64,000 bases of DNA, taken from assembly GCA_027486845.1 (NCBI GenBank), contig JAIXOL010000025.1, positions 57,899-121,898 on the forward strand, given 5' to 3'. Numbering within the stretch: the first letter of the stretch is position 1; every line of letters begins with the position of its first letter. The notes under the pieces were generated by a model. That model saw only the letters and a program-made list of their open reading frames with translations. It ran no database searches and was not told the DNA's origin. This DNA comes from Cytophagaceae bacterium. Its GTDB lineage: Bacteria; Bacteroidota; Bacteroidia; Cytophagales; Spirosomataceae. Below are positions 55,300 through 63,885 of the stretch, piece after piece. The translations under genes were made by a program, and so were the position numbers.

Positions 55300-57192
55300 A
55301 TGGCTGAGATTAAAGAAGCAACTTATAACGAAGACAGTATTCGCTCACTTGACTGGAAAGAACATATCCGTTTACGCCCCGGAATGTATATTGGAAAATT
55401 GGGCGATGGCTCAGCAGCAGATGATGGAATTTATGTTTTGCTTAAAGAAGTTATGGATAATTGCATTGATGAATATGCAATGGGCTATGGAAAATCAGTT
55501 GAAATAAAGCTAGATGAAGGTAAAGTAGAGGTGCGTGATTATGGCCGTGGAATTCCACTAGGAAAAGTTGTAGATGTAGTTTCAAAAATAAATACTGGTG
55601 CAAAATATGATAGTAAGGCTTTTCAGAAAGCAGTCGGTTTGAATGGGGTAGGAACTAAGGCTGTCAATGCTCTTTCTTCGTATTTCAAAGTACAAGCTTT
55701 CCGTGAAGGAAAAGCAAAATGGGCAGAATTTAGTAAAGGCGAACTTACAAAAGAATCCGAAATTTTAGACTCTGACCAAAAGAACGGGACACATGTAATA
55801 TTTGAACCTGATAACACGGTATTCAAAAATTATCATTATATTCCGCAATATGTTGAAGCAATGATTTGGAATTATTGCTACTTAAATGCTGGAATGACTA
55901 TTGTGTTTAATAAACAAAAGTATATTTCGCACAATGGACTTTTAGATTTATTGAGAAGAAAAACTGATGAAGATTTATTGCGTTACCCAATTATTCACTT
56001 GAAAGGTGAAGATATTGAAGTAGCATTATCGCACGGTAACCAATATGGTGAAGAATATTATTCGTTTGTAAACGGACAAAATACAACACAAGGTGGAACT
56101 CACCTTTCTGGTTTTAAAGAAGCTTTGGTTCGTACAATTAGAGAACATTTCGGCAAAGATTATGCTCCAGAAGATATTCGTCAGTCTGTAATCGCAGCAA
56201 TTTCGATTCGTGTACAAGAACCTGTGTTTGAGTCTCAAACTAAAACAAAATTGGGTTCGGCTACCATTTCACCTGAGCCAAACTCTACGACAGTTAGAAC
56301 CTTTATCAGTGATTTTTTGAAAGAAAAATTGGATAATTTTTTACACATGAATTTGCCTGTTAAGGAGGCGATTAAGAAAAGAATTGAGCAGTCGGAACGT
56401 GAACGTAAAGAATTGGCAGGTGTAAGAAAGTTGGCCAACGAAAGAGCCAAAAAGGCAAATTTGCATAATAAAAAGTTGAGAGATTGCCGTTTTCACTTAG
56501 ATGATGAGAAAAACGAAAAGCGTTTTGATAGCGTGATGTTTATCACCGAAGGAGATTCTGCGAGCGGTTCAATTACCAAAGCTCGTAATCCTGAGCTTCA
56601 AGCGGTATTTAGTTTGCGTGGAAAACCTTTAAATAGTTTTGGGCTTACAAAAAAGATTGTTTATGAAAACGAAGAGTTTAATCTGCTTCAACACGCACTT
56701 AATATCGAAAACGGTTTAGAAGATTTACGTTACAATAAAATCATCGTGGCAACCGATGCCGACGTTGATGGTATGCACATTCGTTTGTTGTTGCTCACTT
56801 TTTTCTTGCAATTTTTCCCAGATTTGGTGCGTGAAGGACACTTATATATTCTCGAAACGCCTTTATTTAGGGTTAGAAACAAAAAAGAAACGATTTATTG
56901 TTATTCGGACGAAGAAAGACAAAGAGCCATAACGAAACTTTCTCCAAAACCAGAAATTACTCGTTTTAAAGGTCTAGGTGAGATTTCTCCGAACGAATTT
57001 GAAAATTTTATTGGAGAAGATATTCGCCTAGAACCAGTGATTTTGGAAAAAGAATCTTCGATTCCAAAGATTTTAAGTTATTATATGGGGAAAAATACAC
57101 CTGAGCGTCAGAAATTCATCATTGATAATCTAAGAGTTGATAAAGATGTAATTGATGAGGTATTGGCTGAGATTTTAGATATAAAAGCATAG
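55300..57192 (+). CDS. parE: DNA topoisomerase IV subunit B
   Basis: The subunit has 630 residues. GHKL ATPase motifs are [26 protein letters not shown] and [15 protein letters not shown], with the transducer lysine region [20 protein letters not shown] follows with [32 protein letters not shown] and [19 protein letters not shown]. The PLNSFG form and the lack of the GyrB-type insertion point to ParE rather than GyrB. ATP-driven strand passage decatenates daughter chromosomes with ParC, which is not in the window. It is divergent from the polysaccharide export gene; the 178-bp spacer shows no strong consensus promoter. Confidence 0.93.
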   Translation: MAEIKEATYNEDSIRSLDWKEHIRLRPGMYIGKLGDGSAADDGIYVLLKEVMDNCIDEYAMGYGKSVEIKLDEGKVEVRDYGRGIPLGKVVDVVSKINTGAKYDSKAFQKAVGLNGVGTKAVNALSSYFKVQAFREGKAKWAEFSKGELTKESEILDSDQKNGTHVIFEPDNTVFKNYHYIPQYVEAMIWNYCYLNAGMTIVFNKQKYISHNGLLDLLRRKTDEDLLRYPIIHLKGEDIEVALSHGNQYGEEYYSFVNGQNTTQGGTHLSGFKEALVRTIREHFGKDYAPEDIRQSVIAAISIRVQEPVFESQTKTKLGSATISPEPNSTTVRTFISDFLKEKLDNFLHMNLPVKEAIKKRIEQSERERKELAGVRKLANERAKKANLHNKKLRDCRFHLDDEKNEKRFDSVMFITEGDSASGSITKARNPELQAVFSLRGKPLNSFGLTKKIVYENEEFNLLQHALNIENGLEDLRYNKIIVATDADVDGMHIRLLLLTFFLQFFPDLVREGHLYILETPLFRVRNKKETIYCYSDEERQRAITKLSPKPEITRFKGLGEISPNEFENFIGEDIRLEPVILEKESSIPKILSYYMGKNTPERQKFIIDNLRVDKDVIDEVLAEILDIKA

Positions 57193-57243
57193 CATTTCGA
57201 CCACGCTCAATGACCGTGTTTCAGTTTTGTTCCGCGGAATGCT
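57191..57243. repeat. Imperfect inverted repeat at the parE stop codon
   Basis: AGCATTTCG (57191-57199) pairs with CGGAATGCT (57235-57243), one G-U pair, and inside it CACG (57202-57205) pairs with CGTG (57214-57217). The outer arm overlaps the last bases of the stop codon. The GC content is higher than in the neighbourhood. Confidence 0.5.
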
Positions 57244-57551
57244 GTGGATTTAGTAAATTTTAATTTAAGTTAAAATTTACAATTACTATAATTTTATTGT
57301 TTAAAAATCAATAAAATGCTTTTAATGTTTATAATAATTAAAAATTGCAAAATTTCAAAGGCCTCAATAATTTCATCATAGCAATTTGTGTCAGCGATAA
57401 TAAAAAAGCAGATATAAATTCAAAAAACAAAGATATTAATGGTGTTTATTATTGGATAAAAGACCCAATAGTAAGTTTATCCATTTGCAATCAAAAAACA
57501 TTTTAAAAATTACAAGAAATTTATTTATAACCAAACCAACCTCTTATAAAA
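57193..57551. other. Intergenic region of 359 bp between parE and pheA
   Basis: It begins with the inverted repeat above. GTAAATTTTAA (57253-57263) / TTAAAATTTAC (57270-57280), a perfect 11-bp hairpin with a 6-nt loop, then looks like the end of the parE transcript, although no T run follows. From 57345 to 57506 an open frame of 53 codons starts with TTG and has no ATG or recognised family; it may be a decayed gene end. Confidence 0.5.
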
Positions 57552-58625
57552 GTGACTCTCGACGACGTAAGAAAAGATATTGATACCATTGACGACCAAT
57601 TGCTCGTGCTACTCAATCAACGAATGAAGCTCGTACATAAAGTAGGAGAAATCAAGCGTTCGACAAAAGCAATTATTTATCGACCAGAGCGAGAAAAGCA
57701 AATTCTCGACCGAATGAATGCTCAAAACGATGGCCCGCTTAATAAAGAAGCTATCGAAGCCATTTATTTGGAGATTTTTGCGGCTGCTCGTAACATAGAA
57801 TTGCCTGAAAGAGTCGCTTATCTTGGTCCAGAAGGAAGTTTTACTCATCAAGCTGCTGAAAGCCGTTTCGGTGCAATGTCAGAATACATGACTTTGCCTA
57901 CCATCAAGTCGGTTTTTGAAGCTGTTGATACAGGCCGTGCAAAATTTGGTGTGATTCCAATAGAAAATAACCAAGAAGGTATTGTTTACGAAACAGTAGA
58001 TTTGCTTAACGCCATGAATGTGAATATTGCGGCAGAATTAAAAATTCCTGTGCATTTTTCATTAGCAACCGAAGCCGAAAATCCTTCAAAAATCAAGCGT
58101 ATTTATTCAAAAGATATCGCATTTCGTCAATGTAGAGGTTTTTTGAACAAATATTTTGAACAAACGCACCCCGAAGAAATTCAAGTGGAATCAACTTCCA
58201 AAGCGGCCAAACTGGCTGCAGAAGACCCAGAAAGTGCCGCTATTTGTTCGGAGATTGCAGCAAAATTATTTGGTTTGCCAACACTTTTCAATAATATCGA
58301 AGATAATAGTCAGAACCGTACTCGCTTCTTTATTTTGGCCAAGGATTTTATAAATGCCAAAAGCGAAAACGATAAAACTACCATTATTGCTCGTCTTCCA
58401 GATACCGATAAACCAGGTATTTTAGCTAATTTCTTGCAGGATTTTAAAAAAGTGGGTATTAATTTAACTAAAATCGAGAGTCGACCTTATAAAGGAGATG
58501 AAGATTTTAATTTTTGGTTTTTTATCGAATTAGAAGGTTTCTTTCAAGACGAAAACGTAGAGAAGGTTTTTAAGAAATATAAAAACTCAATCAAGTGGTT
58601 GGGAAGTTATGTCAGAAACGCTTAA
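57552..58625 (+). CDS. pheA: Bifunctional chorismate mutase/prephenate dehydratase
   Basis: The protein has 357 residues from a GTG start; the chorismate mutase fold starts at once, so no longer form is needed. Residues 1-85 are the mutase (DVRKDIDTIDDQLLVLLNQR, VGEIKRS). About 86-265 is the dehydratase (VAYLGPEGSFTHQAAESRFG, FGVIPIENNQEGIVYETVDL, and the catalytic TRFFIL with the Thr). About 275-357 is the ACT domain (PDTDKPGILANFLQDF, KIESRPYKGDEDFNFWFFIE) that senses phenylalanine. It converts chorismate to phenylpyruvate. It seems to stand alone; other aromatic amino-acid genes are not next to it. Confidence 0.96.
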   Translation: MTLDDVRKDIDTIDDQLLVLLNQRMKLVHKVGEIKRSTKAIIYRPEREKQILDRMNAQNDGPLNKEAIEAIYLEIFAAARNIELPERVAYLGPEGSFTHQAAESRFGAMSEYMTLPTIKSVFEAVDTGRAKFGVIPIENNQEGIVYETVDLLNAMNVNIAAELKIPVHFSLATEAENPSKIKRIYSKDIAFRQCRGFLNKYFEQTHPEEIQVESTSKAAKLAAEDPESAAICSEIAAKLFGLPTLFNNIEDNSQNRTRFFILAKDFINAKSENDKTTIIARLPDTDKPGILANFLQDFKKVGINLTKIESRPYKGDEDFNFWFFIELEGFFQDENVEKVFKKYKNSIKWLGSYVRNA

Positions 58626-58627
58626 AA

Positions 58628-58745
58628 GAGTTCTGAATTATGAGTTCTGAGTGAATGACCTTTCGCAACGGTTTCAAGTTTGTTAACTTCTTGAAGTCAT
58701 GTATGAAAAAAACTCAGAACTCATAATTCTTCACTTAGAACTAGT
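58628..58745. repeat. Long inverted repeat after pheA with 18-bp perfect arms
   Basis: GAATTATGAGTTCTGAGT (58635-58652) and ACTCAGAACTCATAATTC (58712-58729) pair perfectly, and AGTTCT / AGAACT extend the stem outward. Within the loop ATGAC / GTCAT and TTCAAG / CTTGAA pair too, so the whole region can fold as one nested hairpin. It lies between convergent genes and shares the AGTTCTGAG word with the cysD-cysN spacer. Confidence 0.8.
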
Positions 58746-58795
58746 AACTTATGTAATTGTAATGGGAATAGGGGCAAATTCTAAACTTTTAGGTT

Positions 58796-59029
58796 TTATT
58801 TCTTTCTAAAAATTGCAAAGAGTGCAATAATTACCCAAACGATATTGACCGCAACCGAAGGGTAGGCGTGATGTGCGTAAGTATTGATAATAAAGCAGAT
58901 ACCGCCCAGTAAATTTGCCCAAATATATTTACTATCTTTTGAGTCAAGCTTACCTTGAATATTAAAATAATACGAACCTACAATTAGTACTGAACCAATC
59001 CAACCAATTATTTCTATCAATAAATCCAT
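58796..59029 (-). CDS. Small three-helix membrane protein (CBU_0592-like)
   Basis: The protein has 77 residues with three hydrophobic helices: LIEIIGWIGSVLIVGSYYFN, WANLLGGICFIINTYAHHA and VAVNIVWVIIALFAIF. The spacing, the GWIGS...SYYF start and the NLLGG...NTY middle match the small family known as CBU_0592, whose function is unknown. It lies 20 bp downstream of ribF on the same strand and so probably belongs to the truB-ribF transcript. It has no charged catalytic residues. The family name is given from memory. Confidence 0.75.
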   Translation of the reverse strand: MDLLIEIIGWIGSVLIVGSYYFNIQGKLDSKDSKYIWANLLGGICFIINTYAHHAYPSVAVNIVWVIIALFAIFRKK

Positions 59030-59049
59030 TTATTTTAATTTTTTCTAAA

Positions 59050-60000
59050 TTAACTCTCAAAGGCTAAAATCTCCTTTGCTTTTGTTTTATCAGACAGAAT
59101 TTGTGCCTTTAATTCATCTAAACTATCGAATTTCTGTTCTGGTCTGATATAATCTACGATTTCGACTGTCATAGTTTCACCGTAAATATTATCATCAAAA
59201 TCAAAAATATTAACTTCCTGCGTGCGTCCAACGCCATCGACTGTCGGGCGAGTCCCTATATTCATCATTCCATCGTGCCACTGATTACGGAAGAAAGTTT
59301 TCACTGCATAAACACCATTAACAGGAATCAACTTATAAAATTGAGCAACCTGCACATTAGCCGTTGGAAAACCGATTGTTCGCCCAAGCTGACGACCTTT
59401 AACTATAATTCCCGTAAAACTGTATTTTCTCCCTAGTAATTCATTTGCAGAACTAACTTCTCCGTTTAGTAATGACTGTCGTATTTTAGTTGAACTAATC
59501 GTTAAATGCTCAATTTCTTGACGAGGAATTTCTTCGATTTCTAGGCCAAAAATATCAGAATTTTGATTTAAGTAGTCAAAACTACCTTCACGGTTGCGTC
59601 CAAATCGGTGATCATAGCCAATTATCAATTTTTTGGTACCTATTTTGTCAATTAGAATATTACTTACATATTCTTCCGAACTCAATTCTGAAAATTCACG
59701 AGTAAACGGCAATATCAATAAATGGTCAACTCCTTGATTTTGCGAATCATCACCAGCAAGAAGTTCTATTTTTTCATCAATCGTAGAAAGAAGTTTTAGA
59801 TCTTGACTATCTTTTGATACAACGACTCTTGGATGTGGCCAAAATGTAAGCACTACCGATTCTCCACCTGTTTTCTGGGCGGTTTCTTTTAAAATTTGAA
59901 GGATTTTCTGATGACCCAAATGTACTCCATCAAACGTTCCGATTGTAACAACGGCGTTTTTTAGTGGCTTGAAGTCTGCTAAATTATAATATACTTTCAC
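59050..60000 (-). CDS. ribF: Bifunctional riboflavin kinase/FAD synthetase
   Basis: The enzyme has 316 residues from a GTG start that overlaps the truB stop by 4 nt. The N-terminal nucleotidyltransferase has VTIGTFDGVHLGHQKIL, with the HxGH motif, FWPHPRVVV and ISSTKIRQSLLNGEV. The C-terminal flavokinase has LGRTIGFPTANVQVA and GVYAVKTFF, MMNIGTRPTVDG. It makes FMN and then FAD from riboflavin and ATP. The truB-ribF pair is common in bacteria. Translation is coupled to truB. Confidence 0.97.
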   Translation of the reverse strand: MKVYYNLADFKPLKNAVVTIGTFDGVHLGHQKILQILKETAQKTGGESVVLTFWPHPRVVVSKDSQDLKLLSTIDEKIELLAGDDSQNQGVDHLLILPFTREFSELSSEEYVSNILIDKIGTKKLIIGYDHRFGRNREGSFDYLNQNSDIFGLEIEEIPRQEIEHLTISSTKIRQSLLNGEVSSANELLGRKYSFTGIIVKGRQLGRTIGFPTANVQVAQFYKLIPVNGVYAVKTFFRNQWHDGMMNIGTRPTVDGVGRTQEVNIFDFDDNIYGETMTVEIVDYIRPEQKFDSLDELKAQILSDKTKAKEILAFES

Positions 60001-60692
60001 TGCTGATTATTCAAATTTTCAAGTTTACTAAGTCTTTCGGGTATAGTTTCTAAAAACTGCTCAATCGTCAAAGATTCTTCAATTTTAAATTCTCCAATAC
60101 GTGTTCTACGCAATGAACTCATATATGCCCCCGAATTCAATAATTTACCAAAGTCTCTTACTAAACTTCTTATGTAAGTGCCTTTTGAACAAATAATTCT
60201 GAAAGAAATTTCAGGAAAATTGCTTGTATCAATCTCAAATTTCTTTACTTCTACTTGCCGAGATTTTATGATAACTTCTTCTCCTTTTCGAGCCGATTCA
60301 TAAGCTCTTTTGCCATTAATTCTGATAGCCGAATGTGCGGGAGGGATTTGCTCAATCATGCCAGAAAGTTGAATAACTACCTGATTGATAGCTTCTTGCG
60401 TAATATGATTGGTTGGATATTCAGCATCAAATTCGGTTTCTAAATCTACCGAAGGAGTGGTTTTTCCTAATTCTAAAGTACCAGTATATTCTTTTTCTTG
60501 TGCTTGAAATGTGTCAATTTGTTTAGTCATTTTTCCAGTACAAAGAATCAGCAAACCTGTTGCCAATGGGTCTAATGTACCTGCATGACCTACTTTTTTG
60601 TATTTTCCTGCCCAACGAACCTTATTTACAACATCAAAAGATGTCCATTTCAAAGGTTTGTCAATCAGTATTACTTCATTTCGTTCGTCCAT
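59997..60692 (-). CDS. truB: tRNA pseudouridine-55 synthase
   Basis: The enzyme has 231 residues. The N-terminus has LIDKPLKWTSFDVVNKVRW, and the catalytic Asp is in KVGHAGTLDPLATGLLIL. Other conserved segments are KEYTGTLELGKTT, QIPPAHSAIRINGKRAYESAR and CSKGTYIRSLVRDFG. It is short, lacking a full C-terminal PUA domain. It converts U55 in the T-loop of tRNAs to pseudouridine. It is coupled to ribF by overlap and follows uppP by 64 bp. Confidence 0.97.
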   Translation of the reverse strand: MDERNEVILIDKPLKWTSFDVVNKVRWAGKYKKVGHAGTLDPLATGLLILCTGKMTKQIDTFQAQEKEYTGTLELGKTTPSVDLETEFDAEYPTNHITQEAINQVVIQLSGMIEQIPPAHSAIRINGKRAYESARKGEEVIIKSRQVEVKKFEIDTSNFPEISFRIICSKGTYIRSLVRDFGKLLNSGAYMSSLRRTRIGEFKIEESLTIEQFLETIPERLSKLENLNNQQ

Positions 60693-60756
60693 CTAAACCA
60701 AAATTTATTAAAAAATTATGAGAAATTATTGTCGTTAGTCGTTTTTTGACTGTGGA

Positions 60757-61548
60757 CTAAATAACTCTTAAATCATAACCAGCTGCCAAAAGTCCTAATA
60801 TAATCAATCCGATTACTATACGGTAATAGCCAAAAACTTTGAAACCATATTTTTGTAAATATCCAATAAAAAATTTTATGGCAGCCATTGCTACAATAAA
60901 TGCAACTATATTTCCGATGGCTAAAAACAGTAATTGGTCAGTTGAGAATGTTAAAGAACCAGCTTTGAAGCCTTTCAGAAGTTTGTATGCCGAAGCTGCA
61001 AACATTGTAGGAACAGCTAAGAAAAATGAAAATTCTGCGGCATCTTTGCGGGGAAGACCTTGAAACATCCCACCAATAATACTTGCTGCTGAACGAGAAA
61101 CACCAGGTATCATGGCAATACACTGAAAAAGACCAATTTTTACAGCATCAAGGTAAGTTACATCTTCTTTAGTCGTTTTATTTTCAAAATATTTATCAAT
61201 AAAGATTAAGATGATTCCGCCCAAAACCAGCATTACGGCCACAACGGCTACACTTTCGAGTAATTGGTCAATAAAATCATTTAAAATAAAACCGATAATT
61301 GCAGCAGGAATAAAAGCAGCCAATAGTTTTTTATAAAATTCAAAAGTTTGAAAGAAGCGTTTCCAATATAAAACTACAACTGAGAGAATTGCTCCAAATT
61401 GAATATTTACTTCAAAAATTTTGGTGAAGGGGTCTTTACTAATTCCCATCAATGACGAGCCAATAATCATGTGTCCAGTAGAGCTTATCGGTAAATACTC
61501 AGTGATTCCTTCGATGATAGCAAGAATAATTGCGTAAATAAAATTCAT
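60757..61548 (-). CDS. uppP: Undecaprenyl-diphosphatase
   Basis: The protein has 263 residues and about eight helices. The two BacA/UppP motifs are [18 protein letters not shown] near residue 11 and [15 protein letters not shown] near 160, which together form the active site with essential Glu, Ser and Arg. It recycles undecaprenyl diphosphate to the phosphate for peptidoglycan and polysaccharide synthesis. Like others of its class it may cause bacitracin tolerance. A long hairpin lies only 35 bp upstream, so its own promoter, if any, is inside or before the hairpin. Confidence 0.96.
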   Translation of the reverse strand: MNFIYAIILAIIEGITEYLPISSTGHMIIGSSLMGISKDPFTKIFEVNIQFGAILSVVVLYWKRFFQTFEFYKKLLAAFIPAAIIGFILNDFIDQLLESVAVVAVMLVLGGIILIFIDKYFENKTTKEDVTYLDAVKIGLFQCIAMIPGVSRSAASIIGGMFQGLPRKDAAEFSFFLAVPTMFAASAYKLLKGFKAGSLTFSTDQLLFLAIGNIVAFIVAMAAIKFFIGYLQKYGFKVFGYYRIVIGLIILGLLAAGYDLRVI

Positions 61549-61583
61549 GGATTAACGAAATTTAAAGAGGTTAAATAAAAAAG

Positions 61584-61656
61584 AAAACTGATAGCAAGAA
61601 GTTACTACACAGAAGTCGATAGACCAATGTAAGGTAACTATTTGCCTATCAGTTTT
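61584..61656. repeat. Long imperfect hairpin between DUF3098 gene and uppP
   Basis: Left arm 61584-61607 (AAAACTGATAG-CAAGAAGTTACT) pairs with right arm 61633-61656 (GGTAACTATTTGCCTATCAGTTTT), about 20 of 24 positions, with a 25-nt loop. T runs flank both ends, so it could terminate transcription in either direction. On the minus strand it lies after the DUF3098 stop and before uppP. Confidence 0.7.
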
Positions 61657-61682
61657 TTGTAATTAATATCTTCGAAGACAAT

Positions 61683-61922
61683 TTATTTTTTCTTGAAAAT
61701 AGTGTAAAACTGAAAAATGAAACCAATAAATGCGATGGCAGGTCCGAGTGTTATTCCCAAAAATCCAAAGCCAAATTCTTCTTTATCAAGTGTCATTATA
61801 AAGAAACCAGCAAAAATTAGGACAATTCCTGCAATCATCAATATAAAGTTACTTTTGCTAAAAGGTAAAGATTCTTGATTGCCTGTTTGTTCGGTCGGAG
61901 TGTTGTTTGTTGTATTATTCAT
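61683..61922 (-). CDS. DUF3098 two-helix membrane protein
   Basis: The protein has 79 residues. A polar N-terminus (NNTTNNTPTEQTGNQESLPF) is followed by two helices: FILMIAGIVLIFAGFFIMTL and FGFLGITLGPAIAFIGFIFQ, the second ending in basic residues (KKK). It matches DUF3098 proteins, found immediately downstream of ftsX throughout Bacteroidota. The function is unknown; constant linkage to ftsX suggests a role in envelope or division. It is 21 bp downstream of ftsX and precedes a terminator-like hairpin. Confidence 0.85.
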   Translation of the reverse strand: MNNTTNNTPTEQTGNQESLPFSKSNFILMIAGIVLIFAGFFIMTLDKEEFGFGFLGITLGPAIAFIGFIFQFYTIFKKK

Positions 61923-61943
61923 TAAAATTTTATGTTAATATTT

Positions 61944-62825
61944 TCAATATAAATCTTCTAAATCTGTTCTTAAATATCGGTATATTGATTGGAATGTACT
62001 CAACACTCCAATTAAAACACCAATTAAAATAACTAAACCACACAAGATTGATAGTTTTGTTAGGTCCTGTAAAATATCCAAGTTTTCTATTTCTCGAATG
62101 GCAATTTGTTCCACAATCAAAAGTAAACAAGAAGCTGTTAATCCCGATGAAAATCCTTGTAAAATCCCCCTAATTATAAAGGGTTTCTGAATAAACCAAT
62201 CTGTTGCTCCAACCAATTGCATGCTTCTGATAATAAATCTCTGAGAATAAAGTGCTAACCTTATAGTATTATTAATTAATAAAACAATCGCTATCAATAG
62301 TAAAACAACTATTGAAGCAATAATTAAGTAGGCTTTATTTGCATTTTTGTTTATACTATCGACAAAATCTTTAGCATAATCGGCTTCAAAAATTCCAGGC
62401 ACATTTTCTAAATCAGATTGTATTTTTACCAATTCTTCTTCTTTAAAGTATTCTTCTTTAATTTTTAGGCTGAAAGCATCACGGTATGGATTTTCGCCCA
62501 AAATTGAATGAAAATCTTCATTTATATCTTTTAAAACTTTTTCAGCGGTACTTTCTTTGGAAATGAATTTTATTTGCGGAACATTGTCAATGTACGATAC
62601 GTAACTTTTTTGAGCAATTAAATTTCTGACCGAATCTTTTTGAATCTGAGTAAGTGATTTATCTAAATATACTTGAACTTCAATATTTTGTTTGATATAT
62701 AAAACCAGTTGTTTTGAAGTTAGGGCTATCCATCCACTGAATGCCACCAAAAATAAAGCTGAAGTTAAGCTTAAAATGATGAGCATACTCGGATAACTAC
62801 CTAATTTTCTGTTTTTTTTCTGCAT
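61944..62825 (-). CDS. ftsX: Cell-division ABC permease FtsX
   Basis: The protein has 293 residues. It has an N-terminal helix (MLIILSLTSALFLVAFSGWI), a periplasmic domain (QVYLDKSLTQIQKDSVRNLI ... SKESTAEKVLKDINEDF) and three C-terminal helices. Family segments are LALYSQRFIIRSMQLVGATD and FIQKPFIIRGILQGFSSGLT, and YRYLRTDLEDLY ends it. With the ATPase FtsE, not in the window, it activates periplasmic peptidoglycan hydrolases at the septum. It is divided from the acyltransferase gene by 95 bp. Confidence 0.95.
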   Translation of the reverse strand: MQKKNRKLGSYPSMLIILSLTSALFLVAFSGWIALTSKQLVLYIKQNIEVQVYLDKSLTQIQKDSVRNLIAQKSYVSYIDNVPQIKFISKESTAEKVLKDINEDFHSILGENPYRDAFSLKIKEEYFKEEELVKIQSDLENVPGIFEADYAKDFVDSINKNANKAYLIIASIVVLLLIAIVLLINNTIRLALYSQRFIIRSMQLVGATDWFIQKPFIIRGILQGFSSGLTASCLLLIVEQIAIREIENLDILQDLTKLSILCGLVILIGVLIGVLSTFQSIYRYLRTDLEDLY

Positions 62826-62920
62826 TTTAGTTTAGCCCAATAATAAATCACCTGCAAATATACAGGATGTTGTATAAAATATGCAGATTTTAATGATTTT
62901 TAACAGAAGATTAGCGAATT

Positions 62921-63763
62921 TTAAACTTTTTCGTTTTTCCAACGAGCAATTCTTTCAGGCATATTTTGTTCAATAATATTTTTTACAACTTCCGTTATTT
63001 CTTCAACCGTCGCGTCGGGTGAGAAATAAATTGGTTCTTTAAACTTTACTTTTATCTCAGTATTACGTTTTTTGTAGTTAAGTCCTGATTTATTGAATGC
63101 ACGTCTAAACCCATCTATTACCACAGGCACAACAATCGGGTTATTATCTTTGATAATATGAGCTGTTCCTTTGCGGATGGGAGCGTAGGGGCTTGTTGTA
63201 CCTTGAGGAAAACTCACTACCCAGCCAAACTTTAAGCCTAATGCTACATTATCACCTGCAGATGTATCAAGTGTGCGTTTTACATTTTCACCCTTGGCTC
63301 TCCATGAGCGTTCGACCAAAATAGCTCCCGCTAAACTAAATATTTTTGGAATTATGCCTTCTTTCATGGTTTCGCTGGCCGCAACATAGAAAGTTCTTGC
63401 ACGAGGAGCTAATAAAGCAATTGGCAATACGCGGTTACGGAAACCCCATTTTACAGAACAAAAAATATGATAAAAAGCAATCACATCTGCAAAATAGGTT
63501 TGATGATTCGAAATAAAATAGACATTTTGATTAGGTAGTTTTTCTAAATACTCTGCACCTTCAACCTTCAATTTATTAGCAACAGCTAAACGCCAATATG
63601 ACGGAACTCCTGCAATTAAAATAATGAAACGTTTTAGAATCATCCAATTTCCGAATGGGTCACGCTCAAAAATACCAAATAAGTCTATGTATGATACATA
63701 TCTGAAGAAAGGATTTGAATCATTGTTGGGAATAGGGAGAAAATTTTTAATTATTCTAATCAT
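62921..63763 (-). CDS. 1-acylglycerol-3-phosphate acyltransferase-like protein (PlsC family)
   Basis: The protein has 280 residues from the ATG before IRIIKNFL; a TTG two codons upstream is less likely. PlsC blocks are VYFISNHQTYFADVIAFYHI (the NHxxxxD motif with catalytic His-Asp), a second block around LSLAGAILVERSWRAKGENV, and VSFPQGTTSPYAPIRKGTAH (usual form EGTRS). An N-terminal amphipathic/hydrophobic stretch likely anchors it at the inner membrane. It adds an acyl chain to a lysophosphatidate or similar acceptor. The QGTTS replacement of EGTRS is a notable departure, and the substrate may therefore differ. Confidence 0.88.
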   Translation of the reverse strand: MIRIIKNFLPIPNNDSNPFFRYVSYIDLFGIFERDPFGNWMILKRFIILIAGVPSYWRLAVANKLKVEGAEYLEKLPNQNVYFISNHQTYFADVIAFYHIFCSVKWGFRNRVLPIALLAPRARTFYVAASETMKEGIIPKIFSLAGAILVERSWRAKGENVKRTLDTSAGDNVALGLKFGWVVSFPQGTTSPYAPIRKGTAHIIKDNNPIVVPVVIDGFRRAFNKSGLNYKKRNTEIKVKFKEPIYFSPDATVEEITEVVKNIIEQNMPERIARWKNEKV

Positions 63764-63885
63764 TCTCAAAACTAAGGTCTATTTTTATAGGTTTAGGTGT
63801 TTATAATTGAAAGATACTAATTATTTGACATTTATCAAAAATCAAAGCTGAAAAAGATTCGCTTGTGTTGGCTTTCAAAAGAAAA

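Noticed and set aside
57345..57506. A 53-codon open frame between parE and pheA.
   Set aside because: It has only a TTG start, no likeness to a family, and no promoter; noted only as a possible gene remnant.
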